From: Syntrophaceae bacterium UBA4778
Lineage (GTDB): Bacteria; Desulfobacterota; Syntrophia; Syntrophales; UBA4778
Assembly: GCA_002403175.1 (NCBI GenBank)
Contig: DHHG01000078.1
Coordinates: 1-6,623 of the forward strand
DNA: 6,623 bases
Direction of reading: 5' to 3'
The translations under genes and the position numbers were made by a program. Position 1 is the stretch's first letter, and every line of letters begins with the position of its first letter. Of this stretch, positions 5,365-6,623 are shown in pieces. Under the pieces are notes generated by a model. It made no database searches, was not told the origin of the DNA, and was given only the letters and a program-made list of their open reading frames with translations.

Positions 5365-6623
5365 ATGACAGAAGCTGCGATTAAAGCGGAAAACCTGCCG
5401 GATTGGACGAAGAATGTCACGATGGTTATGGCTCTGGGCGTGATCGGTATTCTTGTGATCATGATGGTCCCTTTGCCGACGATTATTCTTGACCTGCTCT
5501 TGTCTTTGAACATCACCCTGTCCATCATTATTCTTTTGATGTCGATGTATGTTCTGAAACCGCTCGATTTTTCCGTTTTCCCTTCTGTGCTGTTGACGGT
5601 CACCCTGCTGCGTCTTTCGCTGAATGTGGCTTCCAGCCGGCTGATTCTTCTACACGGCAATGAAGGAACTGGTGCAGCAGGACAGGTGATCAAAGCTTTT
5701 GGGACGTTCGTTGTCGGCGGGAATTATGTGGTCGGATTAATCGTTTTCTTTGTTCTCGTTCTGATCAATTTTGTTGTTATCACAAAAGGCGCTACCCGTA
5801 TTGCTGAGGTGGCTGCACGCTTCACGTTGGATTCCATGCCGGGCAAACAAATGAGCATCGATGCCGATCTTAATGCCGGTCTGATTTCGGAATCGGATGC
5901 CAGAAAACGGCGACGGGAAATAGAAAGAGAAGCGGATTTTTACGGTGCAATGGATGGTGCCAGCAAATTTGTCCGGGGAGATGCCATTGCAGGTGTTGTC
6001 ATTACCATCATTAATATTCTTGGCGGCCTGATCGTGGGCGTTTTGCAGCAGGATATGAAGGTGGTGGATGCCGCCCGAAATTACACATTGTTAACGGTTG
6101 GGGATGGGCTGGTCACTCAGGTTCCTGCTTTGATCATTTCCACTGCGGCAGGTATGCTCGTAACCCGTTCAGCGGGTTCCGAAAATCTGGGCAAAGAGAT
6201 TGCAGGGCAATTGCTGATCCAGCCTCGGGCGATCGGAACCGCATCGGCCATGCTTCTCGTATTTGCATTGATTCCCGGAATGCCGAAATTCTCTTTCATT
6301 GCCATTGCGGCTGTGACCGGAATTCTGGCAATCTCAATCTTCCGTTCGGCTCCGAAAAAGATAGAGTCCGAAAAGGAAGAAGAGCCGGTAGCGGCGGAAC
6401 CGGCCAAGGAGTCGGTAGATATGATTCTTCCGATCGAAGTTCTTGAGCTTGAGGTCGGCTATGGTCTGATCCCATTGGTGGATAGCGCGCAGGGAGGAGA
6501 ACTCCTGGGAAGAATTCGTGCTATTCGCAAGCAGCTTGCGCTGGATATGGGTTTTATCGTTCCGGCCATTCATATCCGGGATAATCTCCAGCTTAAGCCG
6601 AATGAGTATTCGGTTATTTTAAA
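5365..6623 (+). CDS. flhA: Flagellar type III export gate protein FlhA (3' partial)
   Basis: FlhA is the large export-gate protein. Its membrane part is thought to conduct protons, and its cytoplasmic domain forms a ring that receives chaperone-cargo complexes. The first 419 residues are in the window, and the frame is still open at the right edge; the family is usually near 700 residues. Hydrophobic segments lie at about 19-38, 41-64, 72-88, 113-140, 206-228, 243-266, 287-304 and 308-327. Landmarks are LLRLSLNVASSRLILLHG (81-98) and the FHIPEP family signature at 145-168, which begins RIAEVAARF and contains MPGKQMSIDAD. GDAIAGVV at 205-212 has D206 at the position of the essential membrane-flanking aspartate of Salmonella FlhA. 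An acidic Glu/Pro/Ala linker (about 333-351) leads into the cytoplasmic domain, whose start reads LELEVGYGLIPLVD (359-372). The ATG at 5365 is 5 bases after the flhB stop and has only a weak Shine-Dalgarno (GGA, 5354-5356), so translation is probably coupled to flhB. Confidence 0.97.
   Translation, partial: MTEAAIKAENLPDWTKNVTMVMALGVIGILVIMMVPLPTIILDLLLSLNITLSIIILLMSMYVLKPLDFSVFPSVLLTVTLLRLSLNVASSRLILLHGNEGTGAAGQVIKAFGTFVVGGNYVVGLIVFFVLVLINFVVITKGATRIAEVAARFTLDSMPGKQMSIDADLNAGLISESDARKRRREIEREADFYGAMDGASKFVRGDAIAGVVITIINILGGLIVGVLQQDMKVVDAARNYTLLTVGDGLVTQVPALIISTAAGMLVTRSAGSENLGKEIAGQLLIQPRAIGTASAMLLVFALIPGMPKFSFIAIAAVTGILAISIFRSAPKKIESEKEEEPVAAEPAKESVDMILPIEVLELEVGYGLIPLVDSAQGGELLGRIRAIRKQLALDMGFIVPAIHIRDNLQLKPNEYSVIL

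Noticed and set aside
5277..5693. Minus-strand open frame of 138 codons across the flhB-flhA junction, and other antisense frames (for example 1299-1592, 3275-3559 and 6117-6407)
   Set aside because: All lie opposite well-conserved flagellar genes, have no recognisable protein features and look like frame shadows.
1..6623. Mobile elements, CRISPR arrays, tRNA/rRNA genes, origin or attachment sites
   Set aside because: The window is almost fully coding for flagellar proteins; no direct repeat arrays, terminal inverted repeats or RNA-gene folds were seen.

Overview
The window is one stretch of a bacterial flagellar operon, with every gene on the + strand. In order it holds fliL (5' end outside the window), fliM, fliN, fliO, fliP, fliQ, fliR, flhB and flhA (3' end outside the window). 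Nothing else is encoded. Gaps between genes are 62 bases or less and fliM and fliN overlap, so I see no room for an unrelated gene, mobile element, CRISPR array or RNA gene.

Organism: the proteins have Gram-negative flagellar architecture. fliO, a separate FliN without a CheC/FliY-type phosphatase domain, and flhB-flhA directly behind fliR are all present. In enteric bacteria flhBA lies apart from fliLMNOPQR. A continuous fliLMNOPQR-flhBA run, moderate GC and the protein character fit a motile member of the former Deltaproteobacteria (for example a Syntrophobacterales-like Desulfobacterota lineage). This is inference from gene order and general resemblance, not from a search.

Layout: positions 1-455 encode the stator-associated protein FliL. 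Positions 468-1917 encode the C-ring (switch) proteins FliM and FliN, which set rotation direction and receive the CheY-P signal. Positions 1931-4256 encode FliO, FliP, FliQ and FliR: the assembly factor and the export-gate core of the flagellar type III secretion system. Positions 4286-5359 encode FlhB, the substrate-specificity switch. Positions 5365-6623 encode the first 419 residues of FlhA, the large export-gate protein, and end just inside its cytoplasmic domain. No promoter or convincing terminator is visible, so transcription probably starts upstream and runs through. Short spacers, an overlap and well-placed Shine-Dalgarno sequences suggest coordinated or coupled translation.

This is mostly ordinary core flagellar DNA, and I found no undescribed system. 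Three points deserve a second look. FlhB carries Asn-Pro-Asp-His where the self-cleavage site is normally Asn-Pro-Thr-His. FliN starts with a peptide resembling the CheY-binding tip of FliM, and the similarity is visible in the DNA too. FliP has an unusually long, two-cysteine leader before its signal-peptide core.
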